From: Actinomadura roseirufa
GTDB lineage: Bacteria > Actinomycetota > Actinomycetes > Streptosporangiales > Streptosporangiaceae
Direction: 5' to 3'
DNA: 59,134 nt
Assembly: GCF_900659635.1 (NCBI RefSeq)
Contig: NZ_CAACVB010000021.1
Coordinates: forward strand, 1 to 59,134
The position numbers were made by a program, and so were the translations under genes. The stretch's first letter is position 1, and each line of letters starts with the position of its first letter. Shown here in pieces: positions 8,155 through 15,848 of the stretch. The notes beneath the pieces are model-generated. The model saw nothing but the letters and a program-made list of their open reading frames with translations, searched no databases and was not told the origin of the DNA.

Positions 8155-9059
8155 CGGTCCAGAGCTGCCCGCACCAGCTCAAGCTCGGTCTGCGCGTCGG
8201 TGGGCACGACGTAGCCGTCCAGGTCACGGATGCTGTCCAGGTTCGCGAGGACGCTCTCGGCGCTCGCCGGCTCGGTGGTGTCGCCGACCCAGCCGGGGCT
8301 GAGGCCGATGAAGGCCCGCGCGTAGCGGCCTCCGCCGACCGAGAAGATCTCGTGCGTGAGGGCGCACTGCTCGGAGACGAGGGCGACCGCCAGGGGGACG
8401 ACGTGCTCGGGCAGGAGCCGCGCTTCGAGTCCGCCCAGCATGTTCTCGGTGAGCCGGGAGAGGGCGAAGGGCGCGATGACGTTCGCGGTGATGCCGTTCC
8501 GCGCGCCCTCGATGGCGAGCACGTTGGCGAGCCCGAGCAGGCCGAGCTTGGCGGCGGCGTAGTTGGCCTGCCCGAAGTTGCCCCACAGTCCGGCGGCCGA
8601 GGTGGTGAACAGGATCCGGCCGTACTTGTTCGCCTTCATCGCGGTGAACGCGGGCCGGGTGACGTTGAAGGCCCCGTGCAGGTGGACGTCGATCACGCGG
8701 TGGATGTCGTCGGCGGACAGCTTCTCGAAGGAGCGGTCGCGCAGGATGCCGGCGTTGTTGATCAGGATGTCGACCCGTCCGAAGGCGTCGAGCGCCGTCT
8801 GGACGATGCGCGCGCCGCCCTCGGCGTCGGCGACGGAGTCGACGTTGGCGACGGCCTCACCGCCGTTCTCGGTGATGGCGGCGACGGTCCGTTCCGCGGC
8901 CGTCGAGGCGCCGCCGCTGCCGTCGGGGGCGCCGCCGAGGTCGTTGACCACGACCTTGGCGCCGCGGCGCGCCAGTTCGAGGGCGTAGGCGCGCCCGAGC
9001 CCGGCGCCGGCGCCGGTCACGATGGCGACGCGGCCGGCGAAGTTCAGGTCCTCACTCAT
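8151..9059 (-). CDS. SDR family 3-hydroxyacyl-CoA dehydrogenase-like
   Basis: 302 aa, short-chain dehydrogenase/reductase with the cofactor loop TGAGAGLGRA, NNAG, the catalytic serine in TTSAAG and YAAAK. The extended insert NDLGGAPDGSGG is typical of the dehydrogenase unit of peroxisomal multifunctional enzyme 2 and actinobacterial 3-hydroxyacyl-CoA dehydrogenases. A likely role is NAD-dependent oxidation of a 3-hydroxyacyl-CoA made by the MaoC pair in the same operon. Its start overlaps the end of the CoA transferase by eight bases and its stop overlaps the acyl-CoA dehydrogenase start. Confidence 0.88.
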   Translation of the reverse strand: MSEDLNFAGRVAIVTGAGAGLGRAYALELARRGAKVVVNDLGGAPDGSGGASTAAERTVAAITENGGEAVANVDSVADAEGGARIVQTALDAFGRVDILINNAGILRDRSFEKLSADDIHRVIDVHLHGAFNVTRPAFTAMKANKYGRILFTTSAAGLWGNFGQANYAAAKLGLLGLANVLAIEGARNGITANVIAPFALSRLTENMLGGLEARLLPEHVVPLAVALVSEQCALTHEIFSVGGGRYARAFIGLSPGWVGDTTEPASAESVLANLDSIRDLDGYVVPTDAQTELELVRAALDR

Positions 9060-10263
9060 CGGATTCCTCCGTCAGGTTCGCAGGGGTGGTGGCGGGCACG
9101 GCGACGGCGCCGTCGGACGTCGCGCGCCGGACGAGCGCCGGCGGCACGCCCCAGTCCAGGAGCGCGTCCGGCCCGTGCGCGCCGAGCGGCGGTGGTGCGG
9201 CCGGGCGCCCGGCGGGAGTGCGGCTGAAGCGGGGCGCGGGGGCGGGCTGCGTCACTCCGGCGACGTCGATCATGACGCCGCGGCTCGCCAGATGCGGGTC
9301 GTGGGCCGCCTCGTCGAGGGAGAGCACGGGCGAGACGCAGACGTCCGCGTCCGCCAGGACGTCCTCCCACTCGGCGCGCGTGCGGGACGCGATCCGCCGC
9401 GCGAAGGCGTCGCGCGTCCTCGGCCACGTCGACCGGTCGTGCTGGTCCGCCGGGTCGAGGTCGAGATCGAGCCGCCGGACCAGCTCGGTGTAGAACCGCG
9501 GCTCGACCGCGGCGACGGCCAGCAGCCGGCCGTCCGCGGTGGGGTAGGTGTCATAGAACGGGGCGCCGCCGTCGAGCAGGTTCGTCCCGCGCGGGCCGGA
9601 CCAGTGGCCGTCCGTGTGCAGGCCGTGGATGAACGTGGTGAGCAGCGCGGCGCCGTCGACCATCGCGGCGTCGACGACCTGCCCGCGGCCGGACCGGGCG
9701 CGGTCGGCCAGCGCCGCCAGGATCCCGATCACCAGGAGCATGCCGCCGGCGGCGAAGTCGCCGAGCAGGTTCACCGGGATCGCCGGCGGCCGCTCGGGGT
9801 CCCGTCCGATGAGGCCGAGCGCGCCCGACACCGCGATGTAGTTGAGGTCGTGTCCGGCCTTGTGCGCGTACGGGCCGTCCTGCCCCCAGCCGGTGAGACG
9901 TCCGTAGACCAGGCCCGGGTTGCTCTCGGAGAAGGCGTCCGGTCCGAGACCGAGCCGCTCCATGACGCCGGGGCGGTTGCCCTCGATGAGGACGTCCGCG
10001 CGGGTCACCGCGGCGTGCGCGAGCGCGGCGCCGCCGCCGGTCTTGAGGTCGATGGCCACGGACCGCCGTCCTCGCCCGAGGATCTGGGTGCGCGCCGGAG
10101 CGGGCGCGGGGCGCGCCGACGGGCCGTCGCCGGTGGCACGGTCGATCCGCAGGACGTCCGCGCCGAGGTCGGCGAGCATCAGCGCGGCGAACGGCGCGGG
10201 CGCGATGCCCGCGAACTCGACGACGCGCAGACCGGCCAGCGGTCCGCTGGGGGGCTGGTTCAC
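9052..10263 (-). CDS. CaiB/BaiF family protein, alpha-methylacyl-CoA racemase-like
   Basis: 403 aa from GTG 10263, which overlaps the thiolase stop (GTGA). The three catalytic residues known for mycobacterial alpha-methylacyl-CoA racemase have matches at the expected spacing: His138 (AGHDLNYIA), Asp169 (LLGDFAAGG) and Glu254 (AAVEPRFYTEL). This supports a racemase of 2-methyl-branched acyl-CoA rather than a CoA transferase. Such an enzyme is needed when a stereospecific acyl-CoA dehydrogenase works on a methyl-branched chain, so the operon probably degrades a methyl-branched acid. Confidence 0.85.
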   Translation of the reverse strand: MNQPPSGPLAGLRVVEFAGIAPAPFAALMLADLGADVLRIDRATGDGPSARPAPAPARTQILGRGRRSVAIDLKTGGGAALAHAAVTRADVLIEGNRPGVMERLGLGPDAFSESNPGLVYGRLTGWGQDGPYAHKAGHDLNYIAVSGALGLIGRDPERPPAIPVNLLGDFAAGGMLLVIGILAALADRARSGRGQVVDAAMVDGAALLTTFIHGLHTDGHWSGPRGTNLLDGGAPFYDTYPTADGRLLAVAAVEPRFYTELVRRLDLDLDPADQHDRSTWPRTRDAFARRIASRTRAEWEDVLADADVCVSPVLSLDEAAHDPHLASRGVMIDVAGVTQPAPAPRFSRTPAGRPAAPPPLGAHGPDALLDWGVPPALVRRATSDGAVAVPATTPANLTEESDE

Positions 10264-11462
10264 GATGCGGGCTCGCTCCCCACGATGCTGACGAAGCTGA
10301 CGCAGGCGCCCGGCTGGCCGCCGAGGTTGTGGGTGAGGCCGAGCGTGCGTCCCGCCTCGACCGTCGCGAGCCGCCGGTCGGCCGGCGCCTCGCCGCGCAG
10401 TTGCAGCCAGCATTCGAAGAGCATGCGCAGCCCGCTGGCGCCGATCGGGTGCCCGAAGCTCTTCAGCCCGCCGTCGGGGTTGACGGGCAGGTCGCCGTCG
10501 AGGTCGAAGGCGCCGGCCAGGACGTCCTTCCACGCCTGGCCGCGCTCGACGAACCCGAGATCCTCCATGAGGATAAGCTCGGTCGGCGTGAAGCAGTCGT
10601 GCACCTCGGCCAGGGCCAGTTCGGCGCGCGGGTCGGTGATCCCGGCCTGGCGGTAGGCCTCGGCCGAGGATCGGACGACCTCTTCGAACGTCGTGTAGTC
10701 GTACCCGCTGTCCATCGGGCCGGAGGCGGGCCCCGCGACGAACGAGAGCGCCTTCACGAACAGGGGACGGTCGGTGTAGCGGTAGGCGTCCTCGGCCCGC
10801 ACGATGATCGCGGCGGCCGCTCCGTCGCTCACGCCGGAGCAGTCGTACACCCCCAGCGAGCCCGACACCCGCGGGCTCGCCTTGATCTTCTCGATCGAGA
10901 CCTCCTTCTGGAACTGGGCGCGGGGGTTGCGGGCGCCGTTGTAGTGGTTCTTCCAGGCGATCCGCGCCTGGACGTCGCCCATCGTGGCCGCGTCGAGGCC
11001 GTACCGGTGCGCGTAGGCGGGCGAGAGCAGGCTGAACATCGACGGGCCGGTGAGCGGCACCTTCGTCCCGTCGTGCGCGGCCGACGCGGTCACCAGGCCG
11101 GAGTAGCCGGAGTCCTTGAGCTTCTCCGCGCCGATGGCCATCGCGGTGTCGTAGGCGCCGGAGGCGACCGCGTAGCAGGCGTTGCGGAAGGCGTCGCTCC
11201 CGGTCGCGCAGTAGTTCTCGTTCCGCGAGACGGGCTTGTAGTCGAGTTTCAGAGGACGGGACAGGGTGAGACCGGAGATGCCCGATCCCATCGTGCCGAG
11301 CCAGTAGGCGTCGACGCCGTCGCTGGTGGCCGACGCCGACTCCAGGGCCTGGGTGGAGGCGTCGACCAGGAGGTCGTCGACGCCGCGGTCCCAGTGTTCG
11401 CCGAAGGTGGTGCAGCCCATGCCCACGATGGCGACGCGGTCACGGATTCCGTTGGATGCCAT
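10260..11462 (-). CDS. Thiolase / SCP2-type lipid-transfer protein family
   Basis: 400 aa. The thiolase fold carries a candidate nucleophile Cys85 in NENYCATGSDAFR, HDCFTPTEL and the GHPIGASG histidine near the C-terminus. It belongs to the sterol carrier protein x/lipid-transfer group, which includes true thiolases and, in steroid degraders, Ltp2-type retro-aldolases that need a DUF35 partner. The next upstream gene carries exactly such a DUF35 domain. It starts two bases after that gene's stop and overlaps the racemase start. Claisen cleavage versus retro-aldol cleavage cannot be decided from sequence. Confidence 0.87.
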   Translation of the reverse strand: MASNGIRDRVAIVGMGCTTFGEHWDRGVDDLLVDASTQALESASATSDGVDAYWLGTMGSGISGLTLSRPLKLDYKPVSRNENYCATGSDAFRNACYAVASGAYDTAMAIGAEKLKDSGYSGLVTASAAHDGTKVPLTGPSMFSLLSPAYAHRYGLDAATMGDVQARIAWKNHYNGARNPRAQFQKEVSIEKIKASPRVSGSLGVYDCSGVSDGAAAAIIVRAEDAYRYTDRPLFVKALSFVAGPASGPMDSGYDYTTFEEVVRSSAEAYRQAGITDPRAELALAEVHDCFTPTELILMEDLGFVERGQAWKDVLAGAFDLDGDLPVNPDGGLKSFGHPIGASGLRMLFECWLQLRGEAPADRRLATVEAGRTLGLTHNLGGQPGACVSFVSIVGSEPAS

Positions 11463-11464
11463 GG

Positions 11465-12868
11465 TCAGCCCTTCTCCGCGCGAGCCGGTCGCGCCTTCCA
11501 GAAGTAGTCGTGGACGCCGTCCGCGGTGGTGTAGAAGCGGCGGAAGGTGAATTCGACGCGGTCGCCGACGGCGATCGAGCCGGCGTCGGCGTCGGTGAGC
11601 TCGCACTGGAACCGCCCGCCGCCGTCGAGGTCGACGACGGCGACGAGCACCGGCGGCGCGATGGAGAAGGCCAGATGGTCGACGGTGAAGGTGGTGATGG
11701 TCCCCCGCACCGACTGGAGGGGCTCGGGGGCCATCCGGTCCAGCGCCCGGCAGTTCAGGCAGATCCGCTCCGGCGGGAGATGGCGGGTCTCGCATTCCAG
11801 GCAGCGCGACCCGACGAACCCGAACTTCCATTCCGAGTTCCGCAGCGACGGCGGAGCCGCCGGACGGTCCGGGTCGGGGCGGCGCGGGGTGGCCCGCGGC
11901 AGCACGCCGCGCCACGTCAGCATGTCGAGGTAGTCCGCGGACGGGCCGTCGTGCGCGTCGGCGATCACCGGCCCGCGGTGGGACGTTCCGGCGAGGTTCC
12001 CCGCTCGCAGCACGAAGCAGTCGGCGCCGTCGGCCAGGACGAGCAGCACGATGGTCGCACCCGGTTCGGCGCGCTGCAGCACGTCCGTCAGGAGCAGCAG
12101 GGGGTGGGCCGCGCCGGTGACGCCGAGCGACGCCGAGCGGTCGTCGGCGTAGGCCGACGGTTCGACGCCGGACGCCGCGCGGGCGGCGCGCACCGCGCGG
12201 GCCTGGAGCCCGGTCACGATCAGGTGATCGACGTCGGCGGCCGTGACGCCGGCGCGGCCGAGGGCGTCCTGGAGCGCGGCGGCGGCGAGCGGAGCGTAGG
12301 CCGTCTCGCCGAACCGTTCCTCCCAGACCCGCGAGTACGGTTCGAGCGGGGGACGCCACCGGTCGAAGATCTCCGACGTCCGCGCCGCGACGGCGACCAC
12401 CTCCGCGAGGTGGTCGTCCGATTGCGGTGCGACGACGAGGGCCGCGGAGCCGTCGCCGCCGTCGCTCTCGTCGGCCGAGCCGGGCAGGCCGACCCGGATG
12501 TCGGAGGCCACCACGACGCTGCTGCGTCCCGCCGCGGCGGCGTCGAGCGCGCCGCGCAGCGCCGCGCAGGTCGACCGCACCGCGCCGACGAAGTCGTAGG
12601 CCGCGCACTCGTCGGACAGGAGCGCGGCGGCGTGCACGACGGAGGCGTTGGTCCTGTCGGCGTAGGCGGGGCTGGTCGTGGCGAACAGCAGCTGGTCCGG
12701 GGAGAGCGGCAGATCGGCGAGCGCGCTGCGCGCGGCCTCGGCCGCCATGGACGTGCTGTCCTCGTCGAAGGCGGCGACCGAACGGGTGCCCCGCCCGCCG
12801 GCCAGGGCCGACTTGCGGTTGAGGCGGTGCGAGGGCAGGTAGGCGGCCGCCGAGACGATGTTGCTCAC
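11465..12868 (-). CDS. HMG-CoA synthase-like domain fused to DUF35 zinc-ribbon/OB domain
   Basis: 467 aa from GTG 12868. Residues about 1-330 resemble hydroxymethylglutaryl-CoA synthase/ketoacyl synthase III, with a candidate nucleophile Cys101 in VRSTCAALRGAL. Near residue 355 a four-cysteine zinc ribbon (CLEC, ten residues, CLNC) opens a DUF35 OB-fold that continues to the end (VRGTITTFTVDHLAFSIAPP). In archaeal mevalonate synthesis and in steroid side-chain aldolases, DUF35 proteins bridge thiolase-like partners and channel CoA intermediates. Here the bridge is fused to the synthase-like unit and adjoins a thiolase, so a complex of the two is likely. Overlaps the MaoC gene by GTGA. Confidence 0.82.
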   Translation of the reverse strand: MSNIVSAAAYLPSHRLNRKSALAGGRGTRSVAAFDEDSTSMAAEAARSALADLPLSPDQLLFATTSPAYADRTNASVVHAAALLSDECAAYDFVGAVRSTCAALRGALDAAAAGRSSVVVASDIRVGLPGSADESDGGDGSAALVVAPQSDDHLAEVVAVAARTSEIFDRWRPPLEPYSRVWEERFGETAYAPLAAAALQDALGRAGVTAADVDHLIVTGLQARAVRAARAASGVEPSAYADDRSASLGVTGAAHPLLLLTDVLQRAEPGATIVLLVLADGADCFVLRAGNLAGTSHRGPVIADAHDGPSADYLDMLTWRGVLPRATPRRPDPDRPAAPPSLRNSEWKFGFVGSRCLECETRHLPPERICLNCRALDRMAPEPLQSVRGTITTFTVDHLAFSIAPPVLVAVVDLDGGGRFQCELTDADAGSIAVGDRVEFTFRRFYTTADGVHDYFWKARPARAEKG

Positions 12869-13269
12869 GGCGCCACGCTCACAACGGCCGTGCCCTGGAC
12901 GGCGGTGCCGCCGGTCTGCCGGGTGCAGGTCAGGTCGACGGTGACGTCCGCGCCGTCCGCGACGGTGATCGTCCCGGAGCACTCCAGCACGTCGCCGGGC
13001 CAGACCTGCTCCTTGAACCGGACGCGGAACAGCTTGAGCGCCGACGGCGGGAACTCGTCGGTGAGGTAGGTCCCGAGCAGGCCCGCCGAGTACATGCCCA
13101 TCGCGAACACGCTCGGGAATCCGGCGGAGAGGGCGAACGGCTCGTCGTGGTGGATCGGGTTGAAGTCGCCGGAGGCTCCCGCGTACCGCACGATGTCCGT
13201 CCGCGTCACCGGTCCGATGGTGCGCGGGGCGAGCGTGTGGCCGACCGCGTACCTCGCGGTTCCCGTCAT
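12865..13269 (-). CDS. MaoC-like hydratase subunit, catalytic half
   Basis: 134 aa hot-dog fold. The (R)-hydratase signature GDFNPIHHDEPFALSAGF supplies the Asp/His pair, followed by FPSVFAMGMYSAGLL. Alone it is half of a double hot-dog enoyl-CoA hydratase; the gene directly upstream (13266-13667) encodes the other half, so the product is probably a heteromer, as in mycobacterial HadAB and ChsH1-type enzymes. The start overlaps the upstream stop by four bases, giving coupled equal synthesis. Confidence 0.9.
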   Translation of the reverse strand: MTGTARYAVGHTLAPRTIGPVTRTDIVRYAGASGDFNPIHHDEPFALSAGFPSVFAMGMYSAGLLGTYLTDEFPPSALKLFRVRFKEQVWPGDVLECSGTITVADGADVTVDLTCTRQTGGTAVQGTAVVSVAP

Positions 13270-13667
13270 GGCTTCTCCTCGGTCTCGATCAGGGTCGTGC
13301 GGTGCTCCACGCGCAGCCGGCCGGTCTCGTCGCGGTACTCGTGGACGATCGCCGCGAACCGCATCCGCCCGCCGCGGCGTCCCTCCTTCTCCGAGACGGG
13401 GCCGGGCCTGCTGGTCACGCTCAGGCGCGTCCCGGCGGCCGGCGGCGGGCCGTGGAAGACGTACTCCTCCTCGCCGTGCAGCAGGCGCTTGAGGTCGAAG
13501 CCGAGATCGTCGATCCCGAACTCGCCGGGCGGCTGCGCGATGAGGAAGGCCGTCGTCAGGAACGTCGGCGGGACGACCGCGTCGTCGCCGGTGTAGGCCG
13601 GGTTGGCCGACCCGGTGGCCCGCGCGAACTCCGCGATCTTCCCGGCCTCGGGGGTGAAGTCGTACAT
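13266..13667 (-). CDS. MaoC N-terminal-type dehydratase subunit, substrate-binding half
   Basis: 133 aa. Sequence such as ATGSANPAYTGDDAVVPPTF and LIAQPPGEFGI resembles the FAS1-like/MaoC N-terminal dehydratase domain. It lacks the DxNPxH hydratase signature found in its neighbour and so is taken as the substrate-binding partner. It lies one base from the crotonase-like gene and overlaps the catalytic half, in the middle of the operon. Confidence 0.82.
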   Translation of the reverse strand: MYDFTPEAGKIAEFARATGSANPAYTGDDAVVPPTFLTTAFLIAQPPGEFGIDDLGFDLKRLLHGEEEYVFHGPPPAAGTRLSVTSRPGPVSEKEGRRGGRMRFAAIVHEYRDETGRLRVEHRTTLIETEEKP

Positions 13668-13668
13668 C

Positions 13669-14457
13669 TCAGGTCGTCCTCTCGTCGGGTGCCCGGTCGC
13701 CGGCCGCGCCGTTTCCGGCGAGCGCCTCGGCCGCGCGGCGGCGGAACTCCGGCGCGCAGAGCAGCCGGGTCTGGATCTCCAGGCACTGACGGAGATGGCC
13801 GTCGAGCGCGTCCCGCAGGCTCTCCCGGTGCAGCCGCGCGTAGCCTTCGAGCGTGTCCCGCGGAAGCGCCGCCAGTTCGGCCGCGCGCTGGAGCGCGGCG
13901 TCCAGTGCCGACTCGGGGTGCTCCACGGCGAGGCCGAGACGCGCCGCCTCGGCCGGGGTGATCCTTCCCGGGCTCGCCAGGACGCTCCAGAGCAGGCCCG
14001 GCGCGAGGCGGCGCAGGAGCAGCTCCCCGCCGATCCCCGGGATGACGCCCAGCGTGCCCCACCCCTGCCGCAGCCACCCGCGCGGTCCGATCGCGCGCCA
14101 GTCGCAGGCGAGGGCCAGGTCCATGCCGAGGCCGACGGCCGGGCCGTCGATGGCCGCGAGCACCGGCTTGGGCGTCCGGACGAGGAGCCGGACGACGCGG
14201 TGGAAGGTGTCGTACAGCAGATCGCGGACGGCGTCCGGCCCCTGCTCGACGACCTCCAGGATCGCGGGCAGGTTGCCGCCGGCGCAGAACGCGCCGTTGC
14301 CGGTGAGGACGACGACGGCCGCCTCGTCCGCCTGGTCGGCCCGCGTCAGCGCGGCGAGCAGTTCCTCGCCCTCGGCCGGGCCGAGGGCGTTGCGCTGCCG
14401 CGGCCAGTCCATGGTGACCACCCCGACGCCGTCGGCGAAGGTGACCCGTGCGCTCAC
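13669..14457 (-). CDS. Crotonase superfamily protein lacking both usual catalytic glutamates
   Basis: 262 aa from GTG 14457 (GTGA overlap with the aldehyde dehydrogenase). The oxyanion-hole elements are present (GAFCAGGN, DGPAVGLGMDLALACD). Aligned with rat enoyl-CoA hydratase, Glu144 is replaced by Asp113 and Glu164 by Trp133 (RQGWGTLGVIP), so ordinary hydration is unlikely. Other crotonase reactions (isomerisation, decarboxylation, C-C hydrolysis, thioester hydrolysis) remain open. Its presence beside a MaoC pair, which can do the hydration, fits a different job. Confidence 0.85.
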   Translation of the reverse strand: MSARVTFADGVGVVTMDWPRQRNALGPAEGEELLAALTRADQADEAAVVVLTGNGAFCAGGNLPAILEVVEQGPDAVRDLLYDTFHRVVRLLVRTPKPVLAAIDGPAVGLGMDLALACDWRAIGPRGWLRQGWGTLGVIPGIGGELLLRRLAPGLLWSVLASPGRITPAEAARLGLAVEHPESALDAALQRAAELAALPRDTLEGYARLHRESLRDALDGHLRQCLEIQTRLLCAPEFRRRAAEALAGNGAAGDRAPDERTT

Positions 14458-15848
14458 GTGTTCGTCCCGGTGGTGTTGGGCTCGTAGTAGGTCTGGGCGT
14501 CGGAGAAGGACTCCAGGCCGGGCAGGCCGTTCTCGACGCCCAGCCCGCTGTCCTTGACGCCGCCGAAGGGCTGGTGCGGGCCGATCGGCAGGTGGGCGTT
14601 GAGCCAGACCGTGCCGCAGTCCAGGTCACCGGCGACGGCGCGGGCGCGTTCGAGATCCCTGCCCCACACCGAGCCGGCCAGCCCGTAGGGCCCGGCGTTG
14701 GCGCGGCGCACCGCGTCGTCGACGTCGGTGTAGGTGAGGACGGGCAGCGCGGGACCGAACTGCTCCTCCGCGACCAGGCCGCTGTCGTCGGAGGCGCCCG
14801 TGACGATGGTCGGCGGGTAGAAGTGCCCCGGCCCGGGGAGCCGCCGACCGCCGGTCACGGCGGTCGCGCCCCCGGCCACGGCGCCGTCCACCAGCTCCGA
14901 GACCCGCTCCAGCTGGGCGGCGGTGGTGAGCGGACCCATCTGCGTCTCGGGCGACGCGCCGTCCCCGACCCGGGTCCGCCGCGCGAGGTCGGCCAGGACG
15001 CCGACGAACTCGTCGTGCGCCCGCTCGGGAACATAGACCCGCTTCACCGACATGCAGACCTGGCCGGCGTTGATGAACGAGGCGGCGAAGATCTTGGCCG
15101 CGGCCGCCGGCACGTCGCAGTCGTCGAGGACGATCGCGGCGTCGTTCCCGCCGAGCTCCAGGGTCAGCCGCGAGAGGTTCGCCCCGGCGGCGGCCGCGAT
15201 CCGCTTCCCCGTCGCCGTGGACCCGGTGAAGCTGATCTTCCTGGCGAGGGGGTGGGCGACCATGAGCCCGCCCACCTCGGCGTCCCCGGACAGCGGGGTC
15301 AGCACGCCGGGCGGCAGCACCCGGCCGAGCAGCTCGACCATGCGCAGCGTGCTCAGCGGGGTCACCGGGGACGGCTTGATGACCACGGTGTTGCCCGCCC
15401 GCAGGGCCGGCGCGATCTTCCAGGCCGCCAGCAGCAGCGGGAAGTTCCACGGCGTGATCGCCGCGACGACGCCGAGCGGACGGCGCCGGACGGCGACGCG
15501 CGCCGTCTCGTCGTCCTGGACGACGACGGGATCGACCGCGAGGCGCGCGAAGTACTCGAACCACTGCGCGCTCCGGCGGACCTCATGCCGGGCCTGTTCC
15601 AGGGGACGGCCCTGCTCGGCGGTGAGCAGGGGGGCCAGTTCGTCGACGGCGCCGAGCAGGAGCGCCGCCGCCCGCTCCAGGGCGTCGCGCCGTGCCTGCT
15701 CGTCGTGCCGCCACCGCGGGTACGCGGCCGAGGCCGCGTCGAAGGCCGCGGCGACGTCGGAGGCGCCGCTCTGTGGCGCGTAGCCGACGATCTCGCCGGT
15801 CGCGGGATTCTCGACGGCGAGCGCGCCGTCGGACGATGGAGGTGTCAT
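14454..15848 (-). CDS. NAD(P)-dependent aldehyde dehydrogenase
   Basis: 464 aa. TPWNFPLLLAAWKIAPALRA, FTGSTATGKRI, general base Glu231 (TLELGGND) and nucleophile Cys265 (NAGQVCMSVKR) are all in place. It oxidises an aldehyde to the acid. It overlaps the upstream ThDP enzyme by ATGA, so the aldehyde is plausibly the lyase or decarboxylase product of that enzyme, and the resulting acid could be re-activated by the synthetase at the end of the operon. Closest in style to betaine/4-aminobutyraldehyde-type dehydrogenases; substrate not deducible. Confidence 0.92.
   Translation of the reverse strand: MTPPSSDGALAVENPATGEIVGYAPQSGASDVAAAFDAASAAYPRWRHDEQARRDALERAAALLLGAVDELAPLLTAEQGRPLEQARHEVRRSAQWFEYFARLAVDPVVVQDDETARVAVRRRPLGVVAAITPWNFPLLLAAWKIAPALRAGNTVVIKPSPVTPLSTLRMVELLGRVLPPGVLTPLSGDAEVGGLMVAHPLARKISFTGSTATGKRIAAAAGANLSRLTLELGGNDAAIVLDDCDVPAAAAKIFAASFINAGQVCMSVKRVYVPERAHDEFVGVLADLARRTRVGDGASPETQMGPLTTAAQLERVSELVDGAVAGGATAVTGGRRLPGPGHFYPPTIVTGASDDSGLVAEEQFGPALPVLTYTDVDDAVRRANAGPYGLAGSVWGRDLERARAVAGDLDCGTVWLNAHLPIGPHQPFGGVKDSGLGVENGLPGLESFSDAQTYYEPNTTGTNT

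Noticed and set aside
9052..10263. Formyl-CoA transferase or carnitine CoA-transferase assignment for the CaiB/BaiF gene
   Set aside because: The His/Asp/Glu trio spaced as in alpha-methylacyl-CoA racemase is intact, and the transferase Asp position is not the better match.
10260..12608. A 782-residue frame that would fuse the thiolase to upstream sequence
   Set aside because: The upstream part is an Arg/Gly-rich shadow of the HMG-synthase/DUF35 gene; the thiolase ATG at 11462 follows that gene's stop directly.
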